Of a stretch of DNA of 64,000 nt, positions 48,205 to 58,554 are shown one piece after another; positions within the stretch are counted from its first letter, which is position 1, and each line of letters begins with the position of its first letter. The notes under the pieces were generated by a model. The model searched no databases. It saw only the letters and a list, made by a program, of their open reading frames with translations, and had not been told where the DNA came from. Origin of the DNA: Methylobacterium sp. WL1 (lineage in GTDB: Bacteria; Pseudomonadota; Alphaproteobacteria; Rhizobiales; Beijerinckiaceae); contig NZ_CP042823.1 in assembly GCF_008000895.1 (NCBI RefSeq), positions 2,498,501 to 2,562,500 on the forward strand, in the 5' to 3' direction. Position numbers and translations under genes: made by a program.

Positions 48205-48441
48205 TCACAGCCGAACAGTTTGACGATAGCCGCACCCGGGCCCGAAGAATGCGGCTCCGGCGACCGTGCCGGCAAAGCCGATGGAGAGCAGAATAAGCAT
48301 GCGATCCCGACCGACTTTCAGAGTCTCGGCCTGAAGTTTCGAACGCTCCGCTACGAATTTCTTCATCTTGGCTTTGGACCGCAGGACGCGAGCGACCTGC
48401 CCGGCGTAGTCCAGCGTAGCGAGTGCTGCTGTGTTGGACAT
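48205..48441 (-). CDS. Small hypothetical membrane protein
   Basis: A 78-residue frame from ATG 48441. Residues 1-45 form a charged helix (GQVARVLRSKAKMKKFVAER), followed by one membrane segment (MLILLSIGFAGTVAGAAFFG) and a short tail. No family recognised. It converges with the preceding small plus-strand frames and lies just downstream of the cytochrome P450 gene on the same strand (62 bases). Confidence 0.45.
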   Translation of the reverse strand: MSNTAALATLDYAGQVARVLRSKAKMKKFVAERSKLQAETLKVGRDRMLILLSIGFAGTVAGAAFFGPGCGYRQTVRL

Positions 48442-48502
48442 CGGGAGGGCTCGCTCCGGCCGACCCAGAAGGTGCGAACTGCCGGGTACCCCGGCAACCC
48501 AT

Positions 48503-49909
48503 TCAACGCCGCAGCTCGGCCTCCATCCGCAGGCCGTGCTCAGGCCGCAGCGTCACCCGGTGGAGTGGGCTGACCGGCGGGTGGTCCGCCGGCAGGTGGA
48601 AGCGCACCGCCCGGACCACGTGGGCCAGCACGATCACGGCTTCCTGGATGGAGAAGCTCTGGCCGATGCAGACCCGCGGGCCGGCCCCGAATGGCAGGTA
48701 GGCGAAGCGCGGGATCACGTCGCGGTTCTCAGGTAGGAAGCGCTCCGGGATGAACGCCTCCGGATCCTGCCACAGCGTCTGATGGCGGTGGAGTACCCAG
48801 GGCGCCACCATCACGAGCGAGCCGCGCGGGATCTTGATCCGGCCGAGCCGGTCGTCCCGGGTTGCCTGCCGGCTGAGGAACGGCACAGGCGGGAACAGGC
48901 GCATCGCCTCCTCGATCACCGCCCGCGTGTAGGGCAGCTGCTCCACGGCGAAATCGTCCGCGCCCGCCGCGTCGACCTCGGCCTCCACCCGAGCCTGCGC
49001 GGCGGGATCCTGCGACAGGCAGTAGACTGCCCAGGTCAGCGAATTGGCCGTGGTCTCGTGGCCGGCCGCAATGAAGGTGACGATGTTGGCCTTCACGGCG
49101 AGGTCCGAAAGGCCGTTACCGGTCTCGGGATCCTGCGCGGCGAGCAGGAGGGTAAGCAGGTCGCGGGGGGCCTCGTCCCGCCCCATCAGAACCTTGCGCC
49201 CGGCGATGAGCTCGTCGACCACCTCGGCGAAGAAGCGCCCGGCCGGCCGTGCCCGCAGGCGGCCGATGCGCGGCACGAAGTCGGGCACGCCGAACACGTC
49301 GAGCGGATCGATCGGCCCGACCGCCTCGAGGAACCGGGTGATGGCGCGCCCCAGCGCGTCCGGATCGCCCGGCAGGCCTTGCGTGAAGATCGTCCGCTCC
49401 AGCACGTCGAGGGTGACGCGGGTCATCTCCAGCGCCACGTCGACGGGCTTGCCGCCCCGGCGGGCGAGGCGGCGCCCCAGTTTGGCCCCGGCCGCGTTCA
49501 TCGCGTCATAGAAGCCCTGCACCGTGCGGGCGTTGAAGATTGGGGCAAGCGTCCGGCGCTGGAGCCGCCACTCGTCGCCCTCGGCGCTCAGAAGCCCGTT
49601 GCCCAGGCCCGGCGCCAGCACCCGGCGCTGCAGATCGTCCTTGCGGTAACCCTCGACATTCTCGACCAGTAGGTAGCGAATCAAAGCCGGGTCGCTCACC
49701 ACGGTGATCCGGCCCATGGCGCCATCGGCGGCCACGATCGGCTCCTTGAAGTGCACCTCCATCCAAGTCGTGATCGGGTTCTTGCGGGCGGCCCGGAGGA
49801 AGTCGAACAGGCCCAGCGGCTCGCGCAGCGGGCGCGGCACGGGCGGGCGGAACCGGGCGGACGTGCCCTCGGCCAGATCGCGGTCGGTTCGGTCGATCGT
49901 CGCGCTCAT
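48503..49909 (-). CDS. Cytochrome P450
   Basis: Heme monooxygenase of 468 residues. The heme-binding signature [10 protein letters not shown] (axial Cys) is near residue 410. The I-helix [10 protein letters not shown] with the acid-alcohol pair lies near 270, and EEAMR near 320 gives the K-helix ExxR. The N-terminus has no membrane anchor, so it is probably soluble. No ferredoxin or ferredoxin reductase gene is adjacent. The substrate cannot be told; the fatty-acid/terpenoid-like class is plausible. It diverges from fumC across a 121-base promoter region. Confidence 0.95.
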   Translation of the reverse strand: MSATIDRTDRDLAEGTSARFRPPVPRPLREPLGLFDFLRAARKNPITTWMEVHFKEPIVAADGAMGRITVVSDPALIRYLLVENVEGYRKDDLQRRVLAPGLGNGLLSAEGDEWRLQRRTLAPIFNARTVQGFYDAMNAAGAKLGRRLARRGGKPVDVALEMTRVTLDVLERTIFTQGLPGDPDALGRAITRFLEAVGPIDPLDVFGVPDFVPRIGRLRARPAGRFFAEVVDELIAGRKVLMGRDEAPRDLLTLLLAAQDPETGNGLSDLAVKANIVTFIAAGHETTANSLTWAVYCLSQDPAAQARVEAEVDAAGADDFAVEQLPYTRAVIEEAMRLFPPVPFLSRQATRDDRLGRIKIPRGSLVMVAPWVLHRHQTLWQDPEAFIPERFLPENRDVIPRFAYLPFGAGPRVCIGQSFSIQEAVIVLAHVVRAVRFHLPADHPPVSPLHRVTLRPEHGLRMEAELRR

Positions 49910-50030
49910 CGGCTCCTTATCCGGCGGGAACAGAGCCCCACTCTTGTCCGGCGCCGGGGAAAACCGGCATCGCGATTCATCCGCGCCTCATTTAAGTAGG
50001 CACCGCACTGCACCAAACGTAGAGGCCACG

Positions 50031-51446
<1,416 letters not shown>

Positions 51447-51458
51447 GTCGCTGACACA

Positions 51459-51499
51459 TCCCGGACCCCACAAGGTCCGGGACCTCGTGGGGTCCGGGA
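51459..51499. repeat. Nested palindrome after fumC
   Basis: Arms TCCCGGACCCCAC (51459-51471) and GTGGGGTCCGGGA (51487-51499) are perfect reverse complements. The 15-base loop is itself built around AGGTCCGGGACCT. So GGTCCGGGA/TCCCGGACC is present four times in alternate orientation. It begins 12 bases after the fumC stop and could terminate or stabilise the fumC message; there is no T run. Confidence 0.7.
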
Positions 51500-51554
51500 C
51501 GGAGCCCCGGTGACTTGGGGCCCCTGCCCCCAACCGAGAACTGGGAGGCGATCC

Positions 51555-51758
51555 GTGGCCGAGATCATCAACCTGCGCCAGGTCCGCAAAGCCAAGGCCC
51601 GCGCGGCTGAGGATGCCAAGGCCGAGGAGAACCGGATCGCCTTCGGGCGGCCGAAGAAGGCCAAGACCCTGCAGCAGCGGCGCAAGGCCCTCGAGATCGA
51701 CCGCCACGAGGGCCACCGGCTCGAGCGCGCGGAGCCGGATCCGGACGCGACCGCATGA
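51555..51758 (+). CDS. DUF4169 family small protein
   Basis: A 67-residue, highly charged helical protein from GTG 51555, with GGGAGG 9-14 bases upstream. MAEIINLRQVRKAKARAAED, then ENRIAFGRPKKAKTLQQR is the typical DUF4169 sequence found next to fumC in many alphaproteobacteria. Function unknown. A longer frame from upstream is possible but the ribosome site and family N-terminus fix this start. It is followed 25 bases later by the ribbon-helix-helix gene. Confidence 0.85.
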   Translation: MAEIINLRQVRKAKARAAEDAKAEENRIAFGRPKKAKTLQQRRKALEIDRHEGHRLERAEPDPDATA

Positions 51759-51783
51759 CTGCCCCGTTCGTGACCGACCCGGC

Positions 51784-52014
51784 GTGAGCGCGGGCATCAG
51801 CAAGCGCTCCGTGGTGATCGCCGGGCACCGCACCAGCGTATCCCTGGAGGATCCGTTCTGGGCGGCGTTGCGGGAGGTTGCGGAGGCGCGCGGCCAGTCG
51901 GTCCAGGCGCTCGTCGGGACGATCGATGCCGGGCGCGGCGGCCAGAACCTGTCCTCGGCGATCAGGGTGTTCGTGCTGGACGCTGTGCGCGCCAGACCGC
52001 TCGGCAAATCGTGA
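51784..52014 (+). CDS. Ribbon-helix-helix domain protein
   Basis: A 76-residue protein from GTG 51784, 25 bases after the DUF4169 gene. SKRSVVIAGHRTSVSLEDPF forms the beta-strand of a ribbon-helix-helix fold, followed by FWAALREVAEARG and NLSSAIRVFVLDAVR helices (RHH_4-like family). It may bind DNA or act as an antitoxin-like regulator, but no toxin gene is next to it. The fumC-DUF4169-RHH order recurs in Rhizobiales, suggesting a linked function. Confidence 0.82.
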   Translation: MSAGISKRSVVIAGHRTSVSLEDPFWAALREVAEARGQSVQALVGTIDAGRGGQNLSSAIRVFVLDAVRARPLGKS

Positions 52015-52095
52015 GCGTGATCCAGCCGCGTCGCACTTCCGCTGCACGACCGTCTGTGTGATCTGCGCGACAGAACAACGCAGAAAGCCCAGGTC

Positions 52096-52713
52096 ATGCC
52101 CGTCCGCGAGCCGCTTCTGAAGCCGATCCCGATCGCCGATTTGCGCCCGACGCAGATGACGGTGGGCTACCGGGAGGTCGAGGAGAAGCGGCGGCGCTGG
52201 CGCAGCTACGACGGCGACAAGAAGAAGGCGTTCCTCGGGGCGCACCTGATTCCGACCGTGCTCGGCCCGAAGAAGCGCCACTACGTGGTGGACCACCACC
52301 ATCTCTCCCGGGCGCTGCAGGAAGAGGGCGTCGAGAGCGTGCTGGTCACGGTGCTGGCCGACCTGCATCACCTGGAGAAGGATGCGTTCTGGACGGTCTG
52401 CGACCACAAATCCTGGGTCTACCCCTACGACGCCGCGGGCGTCCGCCAAGATTTCAAGGTTATCCCGAAGGCGATCGGGGACCTCGTCGACGATCCGTTC
52501 CGCAGCCTCGCAGGCGAGCTGCGCCGGGCGGGCGGCTTCGCCAAGGACACGACGCCGTTCAGTGAGTTCCTGTGGGCGGACTTTTTACGCCGCAACATCA
52601 AGGAGAAGCGCATCGAGGCCGACTTCTCCGAGGCGCTGGAGAAGGCGATGGCGCTGGCCAAGTCCAAGGACGCCGGCTACCTGCCCGGCTGGTGCGGCCC
52701 CTCGGAGGGGTGA
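52096..52713 (+). CDS. ParB-like (ParBc_2) domain protein
   Basis: A 205-residue soluble protein beginning VREPLLKPIPIADLRPTQMT, the pattern of the ParB-like nuclease family represented by DUF/ParBc_2. Further motifs are GAHLIPTVLGPKKRHYVVDH, HHLSRALQEEG and DHKSWVYPYD. It is not the chromosome-partitioning ParB: no helix-turn-helix is seen. The family's function is uncertain; a stand-alone nucleotide-dependent enzyme is possible. It lies 81 bases after the ribbon-helix-helix gene and converges with queE. Confidence 0.85.
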   Translation: MPVREPLLKPIPIADLRPTQMTVGYREVEEKRRRWRSYDGDKKKAFLGAHLIPTVLGPKKRHYVVDHHHLSRALQEEGVESVLVTVLADLHHLEKDAFWTVCDHKSWVYPYDAAGVRQDFKVIPKAIGDLVDDPFRSLAGELRRAGGFAKDTTPFSEFLWADFLRRNIKEKRIEADFSEALEKAMALAKSKDAGYLPGWCGPSEG

Positions 52714-52859
52714 TGCGTTGAGCGCAGCCCGGATCGCGCCGCATGGGGCGTCGGCCACAGCGCCACTCCTCTTGGTATCGGCTCGGGAAGGGAGATCATG
52801 GCCCTGTTCAGCCAAGGCAGGCCCGACGGTCGGCGTGGCGAACGGCGCGTCCGGCCTCC

Positions 52860-53492
52860 CTACGGTATCCCGATGATTTTGTGCGTCTGCAAGGACAGGC
52901 GCCAGCGGGCGTCCTGACGGCAATACGCGATGGCGGCCTGGGTGCTGGCGCGCTGCTCCGGGCCGTCCATCGGCTGCAGGAAGCGATGCCGGAAGGCGAG
53001 GCCGACGAAATCCGCTGGGTCGGCGTCGGCCTGGGGATAGACGAGCTTCAATTCGTGCCCGGTCTTTTGCGCCAGAAGATTGGCACCCTTGGGGCTGACG
53101 CAGATCCAGTCGATGCCCGGGGGGGCGGGCAGCGTGCCGTTGGTCTCGATGGCGATCTCGAAACCTTCGGCGTGCACGGCCTCGATCAGGGGCGTGTCGA
53201 GCTGGAGCAGCGGCTCGCCGCCGGTGAACACGACGTAGCGGCTCTCCGGCCCCCCGGACCAGGTCCGCGCGATGGCGCCGGCCAGCGCCGCCGCGTCGGC
53301 GAAGCGTCCGCCGCCCTCCCCGTCCAGCCCGACGAAGTCGGTGTCGCAGAACCGGCAGGCCGCGGCTGCGCGATCCGCCTCCCGACCCGACCACAGATTG
53401 CAGCCGGCGAATCGGCAGAACACCGCGGCGCGTCCCGCCTGGGCGCCCTCCCCCTGCAGGGTGTGGAAGATTTCCTTGACCGCGTAAGCCAC
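52860..53492 (-). CDS. queE: 7-carboxy-7-deazaguanine synthase
   Basis: Radical-SAM enzyme of queuosine synthesis, 210 residues. The opening EIFHTLQGEGAQAGRAAVFC leads to the cluster motif C(FAGCNLW...)C..C, where the second and third cysteines are in CRFCD and lie after a 14-residue spacer, the CX14CX2C form known from some QueE proteins. TGGEPLLQ and ETNGT follow as expected. It is a single minus-strand gene; queC and queD are not in the window. It converges with the ParB-like gene. Confidence 0.94.
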   Translation of the reverse strand: MAYAVKEIFHTLQGEGAQAGRAAVFCRFAGCNLWSGREADRAAAACRFCDTDFVGLDGEGGGRFADAAALAGAIARTWSGGPESRYVVFTGGEPLLQLDTPLIEAVHAEGFEIAIETNGTLPAPPGIDWICVSPKGANLLAQKTGHELKLVYPQADADPADFVGLAFRHRFLQPMDGPEQRASTQAAIAYCRQDARWRLSLQTHKIIGIP

Positions 53493-53746
53493 CGCTGTTC
53501 CCGAACTCTTCTCGCCTCACCGCCATCCCGCACATAAGCGGCGGATGGCCCGCGGACCACTGGCCGCCGGGCCAGGCAGACCCGCGGTCGCGTCTCGCCT
53601 TGCTCTTGCCACGGTAGCGACGTTCATGCCGTGATGCAGCACGACGATCGCCTCCAGCGGTCCGGGCCGCGAGAATCCCGGCCTGCCGGCCGGACGTCCG
53701 GTGCCTCGGCGCCGACCCTGGCGATCCTCTGACGAGTCGGGCTCGA

Positions 53747-55264
53747 ATGTCCTCTTCTCTCCTCCGGCGCGTAACCGTCGGACTCGCGGCGTTGACGGGT
53801 CTTCTCGGCACGAGCCTGATCGGGATCCAGGCCGCCAATGCGGTCACTGCCCCGATCCTCGTGGTCGATGTCGATTCCGGCAAAGTGATCTACGCCCAGG
53901 CGCCGACCGATCCCTGGTACCCGGCCTCGATCACCAAGCTGATGACCACCTACGTCGCCCTGGATCTGGTGCGGCAGGGCAAGGTCTCACTCGACTCGAT
54001 GGTCACGATCTCGGCGGCGGCGGCCTCCGAGCCGCCCTCCAAGATGGGCTTCAAGCCGGGCACGCAGCTGACCCTCGACAACGCCCTCAAGATCATCATG
54101 GTCAAGTCGGCCAACGACGTGGCCTACGCCATCGGCGAGACGCTCGGCGGCTCGGTCGAAGGCTTCGCCGACCAGATGAACGAGACCGCGCAGCGGATCG
54201 GCATGCGCGACAGCCGCTGGACCAATCCCAACGGCCTGCCCGACCCGCGCCAGTGGACCTCGGCCCGCGACATGGCGGTGTTGGCCCGGGCGCTGATCCG
54301 CGACTTCCCGGATTCCCACGACTTGTTCTCGATCTCGGCGATCCAGTTCGGCCGCGCCGTCATGGCGAACCACAACGGCTTGCTCGGCCGCTATCCCGGC
54401 GCCGACGGCATGAAGACCGGCTTCATCTGCTCGGGCGGCTTCAACGTGGTGGCGACCGCCTCGCGCAACGGCCGCCGGGTCATCACCATCGTGATGGGCC
54501 AGCCGAGCCCCCGCGAGCGCGACGTGAAGGCTGCCGACCTGTTCGACTACGCCTTCACCCAGAGCGCCGGCTGGACCAGCCCGACCCTCGATGCCTTGCC
54601 GGCCTCCGCGCTCGGCGCGCCGCCGGACATCCGCCCCTACGTCTGCGGCGGCAAGAAGCCCCCCGCGATCGACGACGGCGCCGGCGCGGTCAGCGCTCCG
54701 GGCTCGGCGGCGCAGCTCATCGGCGGTTCCGCAGCCAATTCCCCCGCCCTCGCCATGGCGGCCTTCTCCAGCCCGGCCTTGCGCGCCCGGACGCTGCCGC
54801 CGCGGGCACCGCTCCAGCCGATCGCGGTCTGGGTCGGCCGCAACCCGGCGGAGGGCCAGCAGATCCTGGAGGCCCAGGAGAACGCCCAGAAATCCGCAGC
54901 CGCCAACACGCGCGCCGCCAAGCTGGAAGCCGCCAAGGCCAAGCGCGAGGCCGCGCTGCAGGCCGCCAAGCAGGCCCGTGAGACCCGGCTGGAGCAGGCC
55001 AAGGCGGCGAGCGCCGCCAAGGCCGCGGCCAAGCCGGCCTCGAAGGTCGCCGCGAAGCCGGCCCACGGCCTGCCGCGCAACGCCAGCGCCTACACGTCCG
55101 TCGAGACACCGGGCATGCCGGAGGCCAAGCCCGGCAAGGGCCTCTCGAAGCCCGCCGCCAAGTCCCCCGCCAAGCCCGCAGCCCAGCGGTCGTCGGCCAA
55201 GCCCGAGGCCCGGAAGGCCGAGGTGAAGAAGCCTCAGGGCAAGAAGGCCGCCGCCGAGGAGTAG
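53747..55264 (+). CDS. dacA: D-alanyl-D-alanine carboxypeptidase, PBP5/6-like, with Lys/Ala-rich tail
   Basis: Exported peptidoglycan carboxypeptidase of 505 residues. A signal peptide (VGLAALTGLLGTSLIGIQAANA) precedes the catalytic domain, with SITK (nucleophile Ser) near residue 60, SAND near 118, and MKTGFIC (KTG) near 220. After about residue 340 comes a long Lys/Ala/Pro-rich repeat-like region (AAKLEAAKAKREAALQAAK) instead of the usual PBP5 C-terminal domain and amphipathic anchor. This charged tail may bind cell wall or membrane. A 250-base gap upstream holds no gene I can support. Confidence 0.92.
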   Translation: MSSSLLRRVTVGLAALTGLLGTSLIGIQAANAVTAPILVVDVDSGKVIYAQAPTDPWYPASITKLMTTYVALDLVRQGKVSLDSMVTISAAAASEPPSKMGFKPGTQLTLDNALKIIMVKSANDVAYAIGETLGGSVEGFADQMNETAQRIGMRDSRWTNPNGLPDPRQWTSARDMAVLARALIRDFPDSHDLFSISAIQFGRAVMANHNGLLGRYPGADGMKTGFICSGGFNVVATASRNGRRVITIVMGQPSPRERDVKAADLFDYAFTQSAGWTSPTLDALPASALGAPPDIRPYVCGGKKPPAIDDGAGAVSAPGSAAQLIGGSAANSPALAMAAFSSPALRARTLPPRAPLQPIAVWVGRNPAEGQQILEAQENAQKSAAANTRAAKLEAAKAKREAALQAAKQARETRLEQAKAASAAKAAAKPASKVAAKPAHGLPRNASAYTSVETPGMPEAKPGKGLSKPAAKSPAKPAAQRSSAKPEARKAEVKKPQGKKAAAEE

Positions 55265-55328
55265 CGGCAGCCCGGCATCGCACGCCGACGCGTTGCCTCC
55301 GGACCCGAAAAACCCCATCTCGGCGGCC

Positions 55329-56417
55329 ATGTCATCGACCGCCTCGCCCGTCTCGGATCCGCGCCGCCCGGAGCCCATCCCACTCACCGTGCTCACCGGC
55401 TTCCTGGGAGCCGGCAAGACCACGCTGCTGAACCGGCTGCTGCGCGATCCGGCACTCGCCGACACGGTGGTGATCGTCAACGAGTTCGGCGAGATCGGGC
55501 TCGACCATCTGCTGATTGAGTCCATCGACGAGGACATGGTCCTGCTCGGCGCCGGCTGCCTGTGCTGCACGGTGCGGGGCGACCTGATCGCCACCCTCGA
55601 GGACCTGCTGCGCAAGCGCGACAACGGCCGGATCACGCCGTTCCGCCGGGTTGTGATCGAGACCACCGGGCTGGCCGACCCGGCGCCGATCCTGCACGCG
55701 CTGATCTATCACCCGTACCTGGTGCTGCGGTACCGCCTGCAGGCGGTGGTGACGGTGGTGGATGCGGCGACCGGTGCCGCCTCCCTCGACGCCCACCCGG
55801 AGGCCGTCCGGCAGGCCGCGGTGGCGGACCGCATCGTCCTGACCAAGGCGGACCTCGCCGGCGACACCGCCGGGATCCGCGCGCGGCTCGCCGCCCTCAA
55901 CCCGGCAGCCCCGATCCTGCCCCCGGACGCGCCGGCCGAGGACTTGCTCGGCGGGCTGTTCGGCCTCGACGGCAAGGGCGCCGACGTTCGCGCCTGGCTC
56001 GGCGACGCGGCCCTGGAACTTCCGCACCAGGCCGACGTGAACCGCCACGATGCGGCGATCCAGGCCGTGTGCCTGACCAGCGCCGCGCCGGTGCCGCGCC
56101 CGGCCTTCGAGATGTTTATGGACCTGCTGCGCTCCGGCCACGGCCCGAAGCTGCTCCGGCTCAAGGGTATCGTGGCGCTGGCCGATGACCCGGAGCACCC
56201 GATCGTGGTGCATGGGGTCCAACACGTGTTCCACGCGCCCCTGACCCTGCCGGCCTGGCCCGACCCCGACCACACCTCGCGGCTGGTGCTGATCCTGCGC
56301 GACCTCGACCCGGCCTTCGTCCAGCGCCTGTGGGACGCGTTCCTGGGCCGGCCACGGGTGGACGCGCCCGACGCCGCGGCACTCACCGACAACCCGTTGG
56401 CAATTCCGGGGGGCTGA
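55329..56417 (+). CDS. CobW/COG0523-family GTP-binding metallochaperone
   Basis: G3E-family GTPase of 362 residues from ATG 55329. The P-loop TGFLGAGKTTLLNRLL, the metal motif GAGCLCCTVRGD (CxCC), IETTGLADPAPIL and the guanine-specificity motif LTKADL are present, then the CobW C-terminal domain (RLKGIVALADDPEHPIVVHGVQHVFH). Such proteins deliver zinc or cobalt; which metal cannot be told, since no zinc regulator site or cobalamin gene is adjacent. A TTG 55293 start would add 12 residues. Confidence 0.93.
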   Translation: MSSTASPVSDPRRPEPIPLTVLTGFLGAGKTTLLNRLLRDPALADTVVIVNEFGEIGLDHLLIESIDEDMVLLGAGCLCCTVRGDLIATLEDLLRKRDNGRITPFRRVVIETTGLADPAPILHALIYHPYLVLRYRLQAVVTVVDAATGAASLDAHPEAVRQAAVADRIVLTKADLAGDTAGIRARLAALNPAAPILPPDAPAEDLLGGLFGLDGKGADVRAWLGDAALELPHQADVNRHDAAIQAVCLTSAAPVPRPAFEMFMDLLRSGHGPKLLRLKGIVALADDPEHPIVVHGVQHVFHAPLTLPAWPDPDHTSRLVLILRDLDPAFVQRLWDAFLGRPRVDAPDAAALTDNPLAIPGG

Positions 56418-56520
56418 TCCGCCGGGCGGCACCGTCCTTGAAGCCATCGACCCGAACGGCGCCTTCGGGGCGCCCCCGCGTCCCGAAACGGGACGGTTGG
56501 TCGAAGGATCGGAACAGGCG

Positions 56521-57033
56521 ATGGCGCAACGCTTCACCGTGATACAGGGCGGCCTCACCGTGACGGCGGAGCGGGAGCCCGCTTCGGAGCGGCCGCATCC
56601 CGGCCTCGCCCTGGCCTGGAGCCGGGACGCGCAGGCTGGCCCCCTCGCGCCGCACGATGCCGCCGAGGTGGTGGATCGTGCGATCCGCACCCGCTTGGCA
56701 ACTCTCGGTCGTCCGGTCCGCGGTGGCGGCCTCGTCGCGGTGCCGGTTCGGCCTGCGGAACGTGCGCGCCTTACGCGGACGATCCCGGCCGACCGCCTCC
56801 TCGGCGTACGGCCCGCTGGCTGGGCGCCCCAGGCCGTTTCCGTACCGGTCTTCGACGATCGCGCTCCGGCCGCCACCGCACCATCCGAGCCCGCGCGGAT
56901 CGGGTTGGCCGGCCGCCTCACCGCCCGGAGCGGGGTGCTGCGGCTTGCACTGCTGCGCCGTGTCGATGCGATCGCGGTCGGCATGCTCAACTTCAGCGCC
57001 GGCCCGGTGGGCTGGCGCCGGGCGCGGGGCTGA
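56521..57033 (+). CDS. Hypothetical protein
   Basis: A 170-residue soluble protein from ATG 56521 (MAQRFTVIQGG). It lies 103 bases after the CobW gene. Alternative ATG/GTG starts at 56497 would add eight residues. There is no signal peptide; the C-terminal end has a moderately hydrophobic amphipathic segment (RLALLRRVDAIAVGMLNF). No family recognised. Codon bias is strong, so I think it is real. Confidence 0.6.
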   Translation: MAQRFTVIQGGLTVTAEREPASERPHPGLALAWSRDAQAGPLAPHDAAEVVDRAIRTRLATLGRPVRGGGLVAVPVRPAERARLTRTIPADRLLGVRPAGWAPQAVSVPVFDDRAPAATAPSEPARIGLAGRLTARSGVLRLALLRRVDAIAVGMLNFSAGPVGWRRARG

Positions 57034-57090
57034 GTGGGTCCGTCAATCCGCCGCGTGTCGGTCCGGCCATCGCGACCCTAGCTGGTCCCC

Positions 57091-57798
57091 ATGGCGCGCG
57101 ACACACTCCACGGCCTCCGGCCCAAACCCCGCCGGACCAAGGGCCCCGCGGCGCCCGCATCCCCCGGAACACCTGAGCGGGTCGAGGCCGTGATGGCGCG
57201 CTTCGCCGCGGCCGATCCGGACCCGAAGGCGGGGTTCGACGACACCGATCCGTTCCGGCTTCTGGTCACCGTGCTGCTCTCGGCCCAATCCACCGGCCCA
57301 ACGGTGGCGCGCATCGCCGACGCGCTGTTCGCCCTGGCCAAGGATCCGGCGGAGATGCGGGCACTGGGCGAGGGGGAGATCACCGACATCATCCGGCCGG
57401 TCGGGCTCGGGCCGTCTAAGGCGCGCAACATCGTCAAGCTGTCGGCGACCCTGATCGAGACCTACGGCGGCACGGTTCCGCGCAGCGCGGCCGAGATGCG
57501 CCGCTTGCCCGGCATCGGCCGCAAGAGTGCCGAGGTGACGGCGAATTTCGCGTTCCACGAACCGGTGGTCGCGGTGGACACCCATGTGTTCCGGGTCTCG
57601 AACCGGATCCCGCTGGCCCCTGGCGGCACGGTGGACGCGGTGGCCGACGGCCTCGCCCTTGCGGTGCCCGAGCGGTTCAAGGACGGCGGCCATGTCTGGC
57701 TGTTCCGGCACGGGCGCGACACCTGCACGGCCCGCAAGCCCGCCTGCCCGCGCTGCCCGGTCTCGGACCTGTGCACGTGGCCCGGCCGGGAGACCTGA
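57091..57798 (+). CDS. nth: Endonuclease III
   Basis: DNA glycosylase/AP lyase for oxidised pyrimidines. The 235 residues contain the helix-hairpin-helix LPGIGRKSAEVTANFAF (with catalytic Lys), the catalytic Asp in AVDTHVFRVSNR, and a C-terminal iron-sulfur cluster motif CTARKPACPRCPVSDLC (C-X6-C-X2-C-X5-C). The N-terminus is basic. It starts 57 bases after the hypothetical gene and converges with the HPr-like gene ten bases on. Confidence 0.96.
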   Translation: MARDTLHGLRPKPRRTKGPAAPASPGTPERVEAVMARFAAADPDPKAGFDDTDPFRLLVTVLLSAQSTGPTVARIADALFALAKDPAEMRALGEGEITDIIRPVGLGPSKARNIVKLSATLIETYGGTVPRSAAEMRRLPGIGRKSAEVTANFAFHEPVVAVDTHVFRVSNRIPLAPGGTVDAVADGLALAVPERFKDGGHVWLFRHGRDTCTARKPACPRCPVSDLCTWPGRET

Positions 57799-57807
57799 GC
57801 AGGCCTC

Positions 57808-58125
57808 CTACTCGTCCTCGCCAAACCGGTTGGCCAGCAGGGCCTCGATGGCGTCGAGGCAGGTCTGCGCATCCGGGCCGACCGCCGTAACGGCGATGCG
57901 GGTGCCCATGGCGGCGCCCAGCGTCAGCAGGCCCATGATCGACCGCCCGCCAACGGTCTCGCCCGCCCGGGTGACGGTCACCACAGCGTCGAAGCGCTCC
58001 ACGGTCTGCACGAACTTCGCCGAGGCGCGGGCGTGGAGGCCGCGTCGGTTGATGATCGGCAGCATCCGCAGGAAGCCGCCCTCCGGGACCTCCGGATCGT
58101 CATCCGTCTCGAAAAGCTCGTCCAT
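57808..58125 (-). CDS. HPr-family phosphocarrier protein
   Basis: A 105-residue protein from ATG 58125 with an acidic 15-residue extension (MDELFETDDDPEVPEGG) before the HPr fold. The phosphorylatable histidine is in NRRGLHARASAKFVQ and the regulatory serine region reads GGRSIMGLLTLGA. It belongs to the nitrogen-type PTS found in alphaproteobacteria, where it relays phosphate from EI-Ntr to EIIA proteins and can be phosphorylated by HPr kinase. The hprK and EIIA genes usually nearby are not in the window. Confidence 0.92.
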   Translation of the reverse strand: MDELFETDDDPEVPEGGFLRMLPIINRRGLHARASAKFVQTVERFDAVVTVTRAGETVGGRSIMGLLTLGAAMGTRIAVTAVGPDAQTCLDAIEALLANRFGEDE

Positions 58126-58554
58126 CGCCCTTCGCGTTTCCCACCCGAACCGCGGCTGACCGCGCGGCTTACTTCGACACCTAAGCAGACTTGTCGCGCC
58201 CGGCCAACGGATCTTCGCCCGAGGTGTTTGAAGGGGTGTGGGTTTTGAAGGTGAGGGCACACCGTGATGTGGTGGACGGTGATCCGGTCATTGATCGATC
58301 AGTCACGCAGGAGAAGCGAACCCGGAGGTCCGCACCCCCCTCCGCCTTTGCGGACTCCGATGTTCCCATATCGGCTTTCAGAGGATGCGACGTGCCGCCT
58401 CTTCCGCACGGGAGAAGGGAGCCTCGCTTGGTCCTGCGCACGTATCGCCCAGCTCGATCCGTGGATCCGTCAGCCCGCAAACGGGTGAGGCATTGCGCCC
58501 ATCATCGACGGCACGCCAGTCGCTTCAAGCGGAGGAGCAAGGAACGCCCCGCTC
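58126..58554. other. Intergenic region between tamB and the HPr gene
   Basis: About 430 bases with no gene I can support on either strand. Short dyads (CCGC-CTTT-GCGG near 58340) occur. Frames crossing it are arginine/proline-rich and look non-coding. It probably contains the HPr promoter. Confidence 0.45.

Noticed and set aside
58320..58460. Possible repeat element in the tamB-HPr gap
   Set aside because: Only short imperfect dyads are present; no second copy is visible in the window.
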